A stretch of DNA of 64,000 nucleotides. Origin: Streptomyces nojiriensis (GTDB lineage Bacteria; Actinomycetota; Actinomycetes; Streptomycetales; Streptomycetaceae). Shown piece after piece: positions 1 through 7,302 of the stretch. Under the pieces are notes generated by a model. It was not told the origin of the DNA. It saw nothing but the letters and a program-made list of their open reading frames with translations, and did no database searches. Within the stretch, counting starts at the first letter, position 1. Each line of letters begins with the position of its first letter. A program made the translations under genes and the position numbers. The stretch lies in assembly GCF_017639205.1 (NCBI RefSeq), contig NZ_CP071139.1, positions 2,232,001 to 2,296,000 on the forward strand, read 5' to 3'.

Positions 1-998
1 CTGGTGCAGCGCACGGCGGTGATCCGGCCGTCGCGGGTGCCGGCGAGTGTCACGTGCTGGCGGTGGTCGCGGCCCTGGACGGTGGAGTTCATCAGCCCGG
101 TACGGGTGTCCACCCACTTCACGGGCCGGCCGAGCGCCTTGGACAGCAGCAGCACCAGCGCCATGTCGGGATACAGGTACCCCTTGGTGCCGAAGCTGCC
201 GCCGACGGTCGGGGCGATGACCCGGAGCTTGTTGAAGGGGATGCCGAGGACCAGCGCCGAGAGCAGGAAGCGGTGGTTGTGCGGGCCCTGGGTGGAGGCG
301 TAGAGCGTGTACTCGCCGGTGGCCGCGTTGTAGTCGCCGACGGCGCCGCGCGGCTCGATGGGGCTGTTGATGGTGCGCTGGTTGACCAGGTCGAGCTCGA
401 CGGTGACCTCGGCCTCGGCGATGGCCGCGTCGGTGCGGTCCTTGTCGCCGCAGGTCCAGTACGCGTTCAGGTTGCCCGGGACGGCTTCGTGGAGCTGGGG
501 CGCGCCCTCGGCGAGCGCCTCGTCGGCGCGGGTGACCACGGGCAGCGGCTCGTACTCGACGGCGATGGCGGCGAGCGCCGCGGTGGCCTGGCGCGGGGTC
601 TCGGCGACGACCACGGCGATGGGGTCGCCGACGTGCCGGACGGTGTCGCCGGTGAGGACCGGGCGGGCGCCGGGAAGTCCGTAGGGGTGGGGCGGGAAGT
701 GGCTCTCGACTCCGCCGGGGATCCAGATGCAGGGCAGCGGCATGACGTCGGTGAAGTCGGCGGCGGTGGCCACCTTGAGCACGCCGGGCAGCTGCTCGGC
801 GGCCTTGGTCTCGATGGAGAGGATCTTCGCGTGCGCCACCGGGCTGCCCAGGATGGCCATGTGGGCGGTGCCCGGCAGGTCGATGTCCGCCACGTACGTG
901 GCCTCGCCGCGCAGCAGCTGCGGATCCTCGCGGCTGTCCAGCGGCTGTCCGAGGACGCCGTTCCCCGTGGCCGGGGCCTCCCCCGTCACTGTGGTCAT
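1..998 (-). CDS. Molybdopterin-binding large subunit of a xanthine dehydrogenase/CO dehydrogenase-type hydroxylase (3' end outside window)
   Basis: About 332 N-terminal residues are present; the gene runs off the left edge. The reading begins [20 protein letters not shown] and shows the aldehyde oxidase a/b-hammerhead region followed by a VGGSFGTKG segment, the family's cofactor-channel motif. Such subunits carry molybdenum cytosine dinucleotide and hydroxylate aldehydes, purines, aromatics or CO. The start is fixed by a GGAGG site about ten bases before ATG. The iron-sulfur subunit ends five bases upstream, so the pair is co-translated. A medium FAD subunit is not seen here and may lie beyond the edge. 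The substrate cannot be read from this fragment; the active-site loop that separates CO dehydrogenases from other members is missing. Confidence 0.88.
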   Translation of the reverse strand, partial: MTTVTGEAPATGNGVLGQPLDSREDPQLLRGEATYVADIDLPGTAHMAILGSPVAHAKILSIETKAAEQLPGVLKVATAADFTDVMPLPCIWIPGGVESHFPPHPYGLPGARPVLTGDTVRHVGDPIAVVVAETPRQATAALAAIAVEYEPLPVVTRADEALAEGAPQLHEAVPGNLNAYWTCGDKDRTDAAIAEAEVTVELDLVNQRTINSPIEPRGAVGDYNAATGEYTLYASTQGPHNHRFLLSALVLGIPFNKLRVIAPTVGGSFGTKGYLYPDMALVLLLSKALGRPVKWVDTRTGLMNSTVQGRDHRQHVTLAGTRDGRITAVRCT

Positions 999-1003
999 GT
1001 CCC

Positions 1004-1546
1004 TCACACCTCCTGTCCGGCTGCGGTGGACGCGGTGACGGCGGCGGGCTCGCCGACGCCGGAGGGCGCCTCGGCGCGGGCGGCCGCGCAGGCGCGCTGC
1101 ACGCCCCGTACGACGCTGTGGTAGCCGGTGCAGCGGCACAGGTTGCCGGTGAGCCACTCGCGGATCTCGGGTTCGGTGGGGGCCTCGCCGCCGGCGGTGG
1201 AGTCGACGAGTTCGCCGAGGGCCATGACCATGCCGGGGGTGCAGAAGCCGCACTGGGTGCCGTGCTCCTGGCGCAGGGCCTCCTGGAGGCCGGACAGTTC
1301 ACCGCCGCGGGTGGTCTCGCCCTCGATGGTGGCCACCTCGCTGCCGGCGGCGGAGGCGGTCAGGACCAGGCAGCTCTTGACGGACCTGCCGTCGAGGCGG
1401 ACGACGCAGGTGCCGCACTGGCCGGTGTCGCAGCCGACCTTGGTGCCGGTCAGCCCGAGGCCGTCGCGGAGCCGTTCCACGAGCAGTTCGTTCGGCCGTA
1501 CCGAGAACTGCTCGGGTCTTCCGTTCACGTTCAGTGTGATATCCAT
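1004..1546 (-). CDS. (2Fe-2S)-binding small subunit of molybdenum hydroxylase (CoxS/XdhC type)
   Basis: The 180-aa product has the two-cluster layout of molybdenum hydroxylase small subunits. A plant-type [2Fe-2S] set lies at C39, C44, C47 and C59 (GCDTGQCGTC) and a second helical set at C99, C102, C137 and C139 (QCGFCTPG, CRCTG). It passes electrons from the molybdenum site of the next gene's product to an FAD subunit or other acceptor. The chosen ATG (MDITLNVNGR) matches the family N-terminus; a longer in-frame extension upstream lies inside the preceding gene and was rejected. The start overlaps the end of the reductase-like gene by 16 bases, suggesting translational coupling. Family is certain, substrate unknown. 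Confidence 0.92.
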   Translation of the reverse strand: MDITLNVNGRPEQFSVRPNELLVERLRDGLGLTGTKVGCDTGQCGTCVVRLDGRSVKSCLVLTASAAGSEVATIEGETTRGGELSGLQEALRQEHGTQCGFCTPGMVMALGELVDSTAGGEAPTEPEIREWLTGNLCRCTGYHSVVRGVQRACAAARAEAPSGVGEPAAVTASTAAGQEV

Positions 1547-2145
1547 GCCAGCGCCTGCGCTTCCGTGAGCGGCCGGTTGAAAAGGGGCCCGCCGGGCTGT
1601 TGGAGAATTCCCCCGGAGTGCAACGGGCCGGTGTCCACGGGTGCGAATCCCAGATCCGTGATGATTCCCGCGACGATTTCCTTCGATTTCACGTCGTCGC
1701 CCGCGGTGAAATGTGCCAGGCGCTCTCCGGGGGCGGTGCCGGCGACGGCGAGGGTTTCGAAATGCATGGTGTTCAGGGATTTGACGACCTGGGCGTCGGG
1801 GTACCACTCGGCGACCAGGTCGCTGGAGCCGCGCCCGCCGAGGTCGGCGGGGGTGCCGGGGCCGGCGAAGGCGTTCGTGGCGTCCACCAGCACCTTGTCC
1901 TGCACTGCGTACGGCGGGAGCAGTCCGCGGACGCGTTCGAAGGGCACCATCAGTACCAGGAGTTCGGCCCGGTCGGCGGCCTCGGCGGGGTGCGCCGCCG
2001 AGGCCGCCCGTCCCAGCTCGGCCACGAGCGGGCCGAGGGTCTGCGGGCCCCGGGCGCCCGCGAGGACGACCTGATGGCCTGCCGCCACGAGGATCCTGGC
2101 CAGGGTCGAGCCGATCCGCCCGGTGCCGATGATGCCTGTCCGCAT
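1531..2145 (-). CDS. F420-dependent NADP reductase-like Rossmann protein
   Basis: This 204-aa protein opens with a dinucleotide-binding fold: GTGRIGSTLARILVAAG at residues 6-22, then a short acidic and hydrophobic Rossmann core. Length and layout fit the NADPH:F420 oxidoreductase-like family (F420_oxidored), which moves hydride between NADP and deazaflavin F420. Many members have other, unknown roles. Streptomyces makes F420, so the classical reaction is possible but not shown. The segment with DATNAFAGPGTPADLGG is typical of the actinobacterial branch. The gene follows the aldehyde dehydrogenase by 35 bases and overlaps the iron-sulfur subunit gene, so it probably handles reducing equivalents for the same pathway (inference). 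Confidence 0.75.
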   Translation of the reverse strand: MRTGIIGTGRIGSTLARILVAAGHQVVLAGARGPQTLGPLVAELGRAASAAHPAEAADRAELLVLMVPFERVRGLLPPYAVQDKVLVDATNAFAGPGTPADLGGRGSSDLVAEWYPDAQVVKSLNTMHFETLAVAGTAPGERLAHFTAGDDVKSKEIVAGIITDLGFAPVDTGPLHSGGILQQPGGPLFNRPLTEAQALAWISH

Positions 2146-2180
2146 TGCCGCTCCTCGGGAAAGGGGTCTCGGTAGCGCTC

Positions 2181-3665
2181 TCAGTCCATGCCGATCCAGA
2201 CCGACTTGGTCTGGGTGTAGCTCTCCAGGGACTCGGGGCCGCACTCGCGGCCGTAGCCGGAGGCCTTGTAGCCGCCGTAGGGCACGGCGGGGTCGTACTG
2301 GTTGTAGCAATTGACCCAGACGGTGCCGGCCTTGATCTGCGAGGCGACCCGGTGGGCCCGCCGCAGGTCCTTGGTGTGGACGCCGGCGGCGAGGCCGTAC
2401 GCGCTGTCGTTGGCGATGCGCACGGCGTCCTCCTCGGTGTCGAAGGGGATGATCGACAGGACCGGCCCGAAGATCTCCTCCTGGGCGATCCGCATGCCGT
2501 TGTCGACGCCGGTGAAGATGGTCGGCAGGAAGTACAGGCCCTGACTGGAGGCGCCCTCGGGGGTCCAGCCGCTGCCGCCGGTGCGCAGGACCGCGCCTTC
2601 CTTCTCGCCGACCTCGATGTACGAGCTGACCTTGTCGAACTGTCCGCGGTGGGCCAGCGGCCCGAAGAGGGTGGCCGGGTCGCGGGGGTCGCCGGGCTTG
2701 AGGTCGGCGGCCCGGCGGACCAGGCGTTCGACCATCTCGTCGTGGATGGGGCGCTGCAGCAGCAGCCGGGAGCCGGCGGTGCAGATCTCGCCCTTGTTGT
2801 AGTAGATGCCGAAGAAGGCGAGTTCCTCGGCGGCGTCGAGATCGGCGTCGGCGAAGACGATGTTGGCGGACTTGCCGCCGAGCTCCATCGTCACCTTCTT
2901 CAGGGTGCCGGCCGCCTTGCGGATGATCGTCTGGCCGACCGAGGTGGAACCGGTGAAGGCGATCTTGTCGATGTCGGGGTGGCCGGTGAGGGTCTCCCCC
3001 AGTTCCACGCCCGGACCGGTGATGACGTTCAGCACCCCGTCGGGGATCTCCGCCTCCTGGAAGAGCTCGGCGATCTTCAGGGCGGTCAGCGGGGTCGCCG
3101 GGGAGGGCTTGTGGACCACCGTGTTGCCCGCGGCGAGCGCCGGTGCGATCTTCGTCATCGACAGCAGCAGCGGGAAGTTGAACGGGGTGATGGCGCAGAC
3201 CACGCCCAGCGGTTCGCGCAGGGTGTAGGCGAGCTGGCCGCCGGCCGGGGCGCGCGAGGAGCCGTCGACGCGGGTCACGGCCCCGGCGTAGTAGTGCATG
3301 AGCTGGGCGGCCATGGGGGCGTCGACCGTGCTGGAGAACGCGAACGGCTTGCCCATGTCCACGGTCTCCAGCAGGGCGATCTCCTCCAGGTCGCGCTCGA
3401 TGAGCTCACCGACCCGGTTCAGCCGCAGCGCGCGCTCCTGGGCGGAGAGTCTGCTCCAGGGGCCTTCCTCGTACGCCGTGCGGGCGGCGGCGACGGCCGC
3501 GTCCGCGTCGGCGGCGGCGGCCTGGGCCACCGGTACGATCTCCTGCCCGTCCACGGGGCTGATGTCCGGTTCGGTACGGCCGTCCTGGGCCGGGACCCAG
3601 GCGCCGCCGATGAACAGTTTCCCGGGGTTGGCGAGGGGCTGGCCGCTCAGCTCACGCTTGGTCAT
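2181..3665 (-). CDS. NAD(P)-dependent aldehyde dehydrogenase
   Basis: At 494 aa this is a full-length ALDH-superfamily enzyme oxidising an aldehyde to a carboxylate. The general base is E261 (VTMELGGKSAN) and the nucleophile C295 (KGEICTAGSR). The cofactor motif FTGSTSVGQ (238-246) and the PFNFP turn (161-165) are intact. Overall it resembles betaine-aldehyde/phenylacetaldehyde-type dehydrogenases, but the substrate cannot be named. It lies in the middle of the 20-gene minus-strand cluster, after a DJ-1 gene (34-base gap) and before the F420-reductase-like gene. Together with the molybdenum hydroxylase, GMC oxidase and VOC protein it points to stepwise oxidation of an alcohol or aldehyde (inference). 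Confidence 0.93.
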   Translation of the reverse strand: MTKRELSGQPLANPGKLFIGGAWVPAQDGRTEPDISPVDGQEIVPVAQAAAADADAAVAAARTAYEEGPWSRLSAQERALRLNRVGELIERDLEEIALLETVDMGKPFAFSSTVDAPMAAQLMHYYAGAVTRVDGSSRAPAGGQLAYTLREPLGVVCAITPFNFPLLLSMTKIAPALAAGNTVVHKPSPATPLTALKIAELFQEAEIPDGVLNVITGPGVELGETLTGHPDIDKIAFTGSTSVGQTIIRKAAGTLKKVTMELGGKSANIVFADADLDAAEELAFFGIYYNKGEICTAGSRLLLQRPIHDEMVERLVRRAADLKPGDPRDPATLFGPLAHRGQFDKVSSYIEVGEKEGAVLRTGGSGWTPEGASSQGLYFLPTIFTGVDNGMRIAQEEIFGPVLSIIPFDTEEDAVRIANDSAYGLAAGVHTKDLRRAHRVASQIKAGTVWVNCYNQYDPAVPYGGYKASGYGRECGPESLESYTQTKSVWIGMD

Positions 3666-3699
3666 GGCTGCCTTCCGGTTTCGGGTGCGGGGGGCGGTA

Positions 3700-4440
3700 C
3701 TAGCCCTTCGCGAGCTGCCGTAAGAACGTCTCGGCGAGGGCCTTGGAGGAGTAGGGGTTCTGGCCGGTCGTCAGCTTGCGGTCGACGACCACGTGCGAGT
3801 CCCAGATGGCCTCGGCCTTCTCGTAGCGGGCGCCGAGCCGGGTGAGTTCCACCTCCAGGATCAGCGGGAGCCGGCCGGCCATGTTGGTGACCAGTTCCTC
3901 GCTGTGCGAGAAGGCGGTCATCCGGTAGCCCTCGAAGGGCCAGCGGCCTTCGCCGTCACGCAGGGCGAGCAGTGAGGTGTGGCCGTGGCACACGGTGGCG
4001 AGCGGCTTGTCCTGCGCGATGACCCAGCGCAGGATCTGGGCGAGCTCGTCGGACTTGGGCAGGTCGCCGATGGCGCCGTGACCGCCGCTCACGTACACCC
4101 CGTCGTAGTCCGTGATGTCCTTCTCGGTGAGGGTCTCCAGTGCGATGGGGGCTCTCAGCTGGGGGGTGTTCTCGATGACCCGGACGTATTCGGCGGCGTT
4201 GGCCGCGTCCTCGTCCGGCGAGCCCTGGGGGCGGACCCACTGGAGGAACTGGGGGTCGATGCTCGTCTGGTCGACCGTCGGCGCCCGGCCTCCGATCGTC
4301 GCCACGTCCACGTCGTGGCCGGCCGCCTTGAAGAGCGAGAAGGGCACGACGAATTCCTCGGCCCAGAATCCCGAGGGGTGCTGTTCACCGTCGAGCAGAT
4401 GCAGTGTGGCTTTGGCCGTCATGACGACGAGAATCTTCAT
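3700..4440 (-). CDS. DJ-1/PfpI (Hsp31-like) family protein, third cluster copy
   Basis: The product is 246 aa and begins MKILVVMTAK. It belongs to the type 1 glutamine-amidotransferase/DJ-1 superfamily. The reactive cysteine is C151 in the nucleophile elbow ATVCHGHTSLL with H152 beside it, and an acidic pair E28/E29 sits in GFWAEEF. This Hsp31-like branch includes glutathione-independent glyoxalases, deglycase-type and chaperone proteins. A strong AAGGAG site before ATG fixes the start. It follows the ParA-like gene after 70 bases, one of the larger gaps in the cluster. It is the third DJ-1 homologue in this cluster and belongs to a different branch from the other two. Carbonyl-stress handling is plausible given the aldehyde enzymes, but unproven. 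Confidence 0.88.
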   Translation of the reverse strand: MKILVVMTAKATLHLLDGEQHPSGFWAEEFVVPFSLFKAAGHDVDVATIGGRAPTVDQTSIDPQFLQWVRPQGSPDEDAANAAEYVRVIENTPQLRAPIALETLTEKDITDYDGVYVSGGHGAIGDLPKSDELAQILRWVIAQDKPLATVCHGHTSLLALRDGEGRWPFEGYRMTAFSHSEELVTNMAGRLPLILEVELTRLGARYEKAEAIWDSHVVVDRKLTTGQNPYSSKALAETFLRQLAKG

Positions 4441-4477
4441 GATTCTCTCCTTGTTCTGGATTCGCTGCCGATTCAAC

Positions 4478-4497
4478 ACGCCACCCGCGGGGGGCGT
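4478..4497 (-). terminator. Possible small hairpin in the ParA-like / DJ-1 gap
   Basis: ACGCC and CCC pair with GGG and GGCGT around a GCG loop with one bulged A. It lies in the 70-base gap after the ParA-like gene. No T-run follows, so it could be a processing or weak termination site, or chance in GC-rich DNA. Confidence 0.25.
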
Positions 4498-4510
4498 AAG
4501 GGGGACGGCG

Positions 4511-5266
4511 TCAGGCCCGCGATACTTCGTCACGTGCGTCCAACGCCGAGATGATGGTGCGGAATTCACCGACCAGGGGGTGGTCGGGATGGGCTTCGGC
4601 AAATATGCGTTCGCCGTACAGAGCCGCCATTTCCGGCGAGTAGGGAAGGATTCCGGCCAGTGGCGCCCCGTAGACCGCCTCGGAGCGCCGGCGGGCCGCT
4701 TCCCGGTCGATGCCCTCGGGGGCCATGCTCAGGACCAGGTTCCGCCGGCAGGTCAGGCGCCCGGCGAGGGCGATGGTCTCCTCGACCCCGGAGAGGTCGA
4801 TCCGGTCGGCCCGCGCCATGATCATCAGTACGTCGGCGCTCGCCATGGCGGTCACCGACTCGTTGTTGAGCCCGGCGTGGGTGTCGAGCAGCAGCACGTC
4901 GAGGGCGTAGTGCGCGGCCAGCCGGTCGAAGCCCTCCGGCAGCAGCCCCACGTCGTAGCCCCCGGCCATGATCTCGCGCAGGGCGGCCGTCCCGGTCCGG
5001 GCCGGCACGACGTACAGGCCCCCCTGACCGGAAACGGCGCCGATCTGTTGGGCGGTGGTCTCGATCTCGCAGCGGCCGAGCAGGTAGTCGGTCAGGGAGG
5101 CGCCGGGCCCCAGGCGGAACAGCAGGTCCAGGGTGGGTGACTGGATATCGGTGTCGACCACCCCCACCCGGCGTCCCTCGGCGGCCAGGAGCAGCGCGAG
5201 GTTCGCCAGTACCGAGGACTTGCCCGTCCCACCGCGGTGCGAGTGCACGACGATGGTGCGGGTCAT
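4511..5266 (-). CDS. ParA/MinD-like P-loop ATPase with Arg in the signature position
   Basis: This 251-aa SIMIBI-class ATPase has a P-loop HSHRGGTGKSS at residues 8-18, a switch I DTDIQSP near 38-44 and a Walker B VLLLDTHAG. In the deviant Walker A motif the signature lysine that acts across the dimer is replaced by R11. Family members place proteins or plasmids, or regulate partners by ATP-driven dimerisation. There is no ParB, MinC or centromere-like neighbour, so chromosome partition is unlikely. The ATG directly follows the stop of the SpoIIE phosphatase gene (TAGATG), so the two are coupled. It more likely belongs to the regulatory module than to the metabolic enzymes (inference). Confidence 0.87.
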   Translation of the reverse strand: MTRTIVVHSHRGGTGKSSVLANLALLLAAEGRRVGVVDTDIQSPTLDLLFRLGPGASLTDYLLGRCEIETTAQQIGAVSGQGGLYVVPARTGTAALREIMAGGYDVGLLPEGFDRLAAHYALDVLLLDTHAGLNNESVTAMASADVLMIMARADRIDLSGVEETIALAGRLTCRRNLVLSMAPEGIDREAARRRSEAVYGAPLAGILPYSPEMAALYGERIFAEAHPDHPLVGEFRTIISALDARDEVSRA

Positions 5267-6523
5267 CTAGGCCACCACCCGGGTGCCCGCGCCGTCCGCG
5301 CGCGGCCCCCGCGCCGCGCGTGGCCGGTGCAGGGCCAGCATGGTGACGTCGTCGTGCTGTTCGGCGGTGCCGGTGTGCTCGCGCACCGCCAGGTCCATCC
5401 GGTCGACCACGTCCTTGCCGCTGACCGGTGGCCCGGCGAGCAGTTCCAGCATCCGGTCGTCGCCGAGGAAGCTGCCGTTCGGGCAGCGGGCCTCGGGCAC
5501 CCCGTCGGTGAAGGCGAACAGGGTGTCGCCCGGGTCGAGCTGGGCGTAGCCGAGGGTGTAGACGCAGTCGGGCTGGATCCCGACGGCCGGTCCGGTGATG
5601 TGGAGGGCGACGGGCGGGCTGCCGTCGGCGGGCAGCAGCAGGGGCGGGTTGTGGCCGCCGTTGATGTAGACGAGGCTGCCGGTGAGCGGGTCGAGCACCC
5701 CGAAGAAGAGGGTGGCGAAGTAGCCCTGCCGCAGGTGGTTGCGGGTGAGGTAGCCGTTGGTGGCGGTGACCGCGTTGAGCAGGGGGGTGGCGCCGACGAC
5801 CGGGATCCGCCGGCTGCCGCCGGCGCGTCCGGCGACCAGGTGCTGCAGGCCGCTGTTCTGCGCGGTGTGCCGCAGCAGGGAGCGGATGAGCGCCATGAAC
5901 AGCGCGGCTCCGACCCCCTTGTCGCAGACGTCGGCGACGACGAAGGCGAGCCGGCGGCCGCGGGAGATCTCGAAGACGTCGTAGAAGTCTCCGGCGACCT
6001 GCCGGGCGGGACGGAACCGCACGTCGATCTCCCAGCCGTCGGGGACGGGCATCGATTCGGGCAGGAAGCCCGCCTGGATCTCCCGACCGATCTCCAGTTC
6101 CTTCTCGTAGCCCATGAGTTCGGCGCGGGCGTCGGCCTCCCGCAGGGTGCGGCCGAGTCCGGCGCGCTCCGAGCAGCTGTGCAGCCGGGCCCCGACGAGG
6201 GCGGGCAGGAAGGGCGGTACGAGGTAGTCGTGCCCGATCCGGACGTGTTCCTCCAGGGCGGCGAACTCCGTCACGGTCCAGACGACCACGATGGGGGCGC
6301 CCGCCCAGCGGCGCAGTCGGCGTACGGCCATCCGTACCGCCTCCCCGTCGGACTCGGCCGGGGCGAGCAGCACGTCCGCGACGGGCAGCAGTTCCAGCGC
6401 GCCTTCGCGCAGCTCCGTGAGGGAGCGGGTGACGAGTGCCGCGTCCATCGTCCGCAGAGCGTCGAGCAGCTCGGGCGGCGGTGGCGGGTACGCGTCGAGG
6501 ATGATCACGGTCGTGGAGGGCAT
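5267..6523 (-). CDS. SpoIIE/RsbU-type PP2C serine phosphatase with N-terminal pseudo-receiver
   Basis: At 418 aa, residues 1-120 look like a CheY-type fold and 125-155 like a connecting helix. Residues 160-400 form a SpoIIE PP2C domain. The metal-binding set is intact: GDFYDV (178-183), ADVCDKG (197-203), FTDGVPEA and HDDVTML near the C-terminus. In the receiver part the usual phospho-acceptor region reads DVLLAPAES, with A54 at the Asp position, and the conserved Lys-Pro reads VPPF, so phosphorylation looks impossible. PP2C enzymes of this type dephosphorylate STAS anti-anti-sigma factors. Two STAS genes and an RsbW-like kinase gene lie just upstream; the start overlaps the kinase gene by 19 bases. 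Confidence 0.9.
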   Translation of the reverse strand: MPSTTVIILDAYPPPPPELLDALRTMDAALVTRSLTELREGALELLPVADVLLAPAESDGEAVRMAVRRLRRWAGAPIVVVWTVTEFAALEEHVRIGHDYLVPPFLPALVGARLHSCSERAGLGRTLREADARAELMGYEKELEIGREIQAGFLPESMPVPDGWEIDVRFRPARQVAGDFYDVFEISRGRRLAFVVADVCDKGVGAALFMALIRSLLRHTAQNSGLQHLVAGRAGGSRRIPVVGATPLLNAVTATNGYLTRNHLRQGYFATLFFGVLDPLTGSLVYINGGHNPPLLLPADGSPPVALHITGPAVGIQPDCVYTLGYAQLDPGDTLFAFTDGVPEARCPNGSFLGDDRMLELLAGPPVSGKDVVDRMDLAVREHTGTAEQHDDVTMLALHRPRAARGPRADGAGTRVVA

Positions 6524-6978
6524 CGGTCGGTCCCCTCAGCCTTCACAGTCAGGGTGCTGATGTTGCGGCCGTCCCTGTGCGCGTAGCCGAACTCGTCCAC
6601 GCTGGTCAGCGCCAGGTGGATGCCGAGACCGCCGATCCGCCGTTCCTCAGGGGGGACCCCGGGGGCGGGCGGCAGGCGGCCTTCGACGGGGTCGAAGGGG
6701 GGTGCGGTGTCCTCGATGACGATCTGCACCCCGCCCGGGCCGGAGCGGCCGCGGACGGTGATCCGTCCGCCGCCACCCCGGTACCCGTGCATCACGACGT
6801 TGGTGGCCAGTTCGTCCACGGCCAGCCGGAGCCGGTAGGCGGCGCCCTTGTCCAGGCCCGCCGCCCCGGCCAGCCGCAGGACGAACGTGGCGATTTCGCC
6901 CAGTGCCCCCACCGTTGCGGGCACTTCCAGTACGCAGGACGACCTCGCCAGTTCGACCATGTCAGTCACGGTGGTCAC
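6505..6978 (-). CDS. RsbW/SpoIIAB-like ATP-binding anti-sigma kinase
   Basis: This 157-aa protein is a single HATPase_c domain of the anti-sigma/serine kinase type. The N-box is AVDELATNVVMHG (E56, N60), the G1 motif VIEDTAPPFDP (D90), and the G2 glycine motif IGGLGIHLA (115-123). Such proteins bind a sigma factor or other target and phosphorylate their STAS antagonist on serine. ATG overlaps the stop of the preceding STAS gene by four bases (ATGA), the arrangement expected of a cognate pair. No sigma factor gene is visible within the cluster, so the target is elsewhere or is not a sigma factor. Confidence 0.9.
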   Translation of the reverse strand: MTTVTDMVELARSSCVLEVPATVGALGEIATFVLRLAGAAGLDKGAAYRLRLAVDELATNVVMHGYRGGGGRITVRGRSGPGGVQIVIEDTAPPFDPVEGRLPPAPGVPPEERRIGGLGIHLALTSVDEFGYAHRDGRNISTLTVKAEGTDRCPPRP

Positions 6979-7286
6979 TCATCGGAGAGAACGATGCTCC
7001 GGTCGAGCCCGGCCGTCCGGATGGTCCGGGACACGGGCTCGATGGCACCGACCACCTTGATGGTGACGTCGTTCGCGACCTTCTGCTGGGCGAAGACCAG
7101 GGAGCGCAGTCCGGCGCTGGCCATGTAGCCGACGCCGGCCATCCTGATCTCGACGGTCTGGGTGCCGTGGCCGGCGGCCTTCTCGATGGTCCGGTGGAAG
7201 TCCGGCGCGGTCTTGGCGTCCAGCTCGCCCGTCAGTTCGATCACGGTGGTGTCGCCCTCGATGCTCAGGGACACGGAAAGCGGCAT
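6975..7286 (-). CDS. STAS-domain anti-anti-sigma factor (copy next to the kinase gene)
   Basis: The 103-aa product is a lone STAS domain. The phosphorylatable serine is S57 in GYMASAGLRSL, the conserved loop recognised by RsbW-type kinases and PP2C phosphatases. An AAGGAG site precedes ATG. It starts 16 bases after glgX and overlaps the kinase gene by four bases. In the standard partner switch, the unphosphorylated form captures the kinase and frees its target; the phosphatase two genes downstream would restore this form. The immediate kinase neighbour makes this the more likely cognate antagonist of the two STAS proteins. Confidence 0.9.
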   Translation of the reverse strand: MPLSVSLSIEGDTTVIELTGELDAKTAPDFHRTIEKAAGHGTQTVEIRMAGVGYMASAGLRSLVFAQQKVANDVTIKVVGAIEPVSRTIRTAGLDRSIVLSDE

Positions 7287-7302
7287 GTCAGGTCTCCTTC
7301 GG

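Noticed and set aside
2145..3845. Long plus-strand open frame opposite the aldehyde dehydrogenase
   Set aside because: It shows antisense composition and no family match, while the minus strand has all catalytic ALDH motifs.
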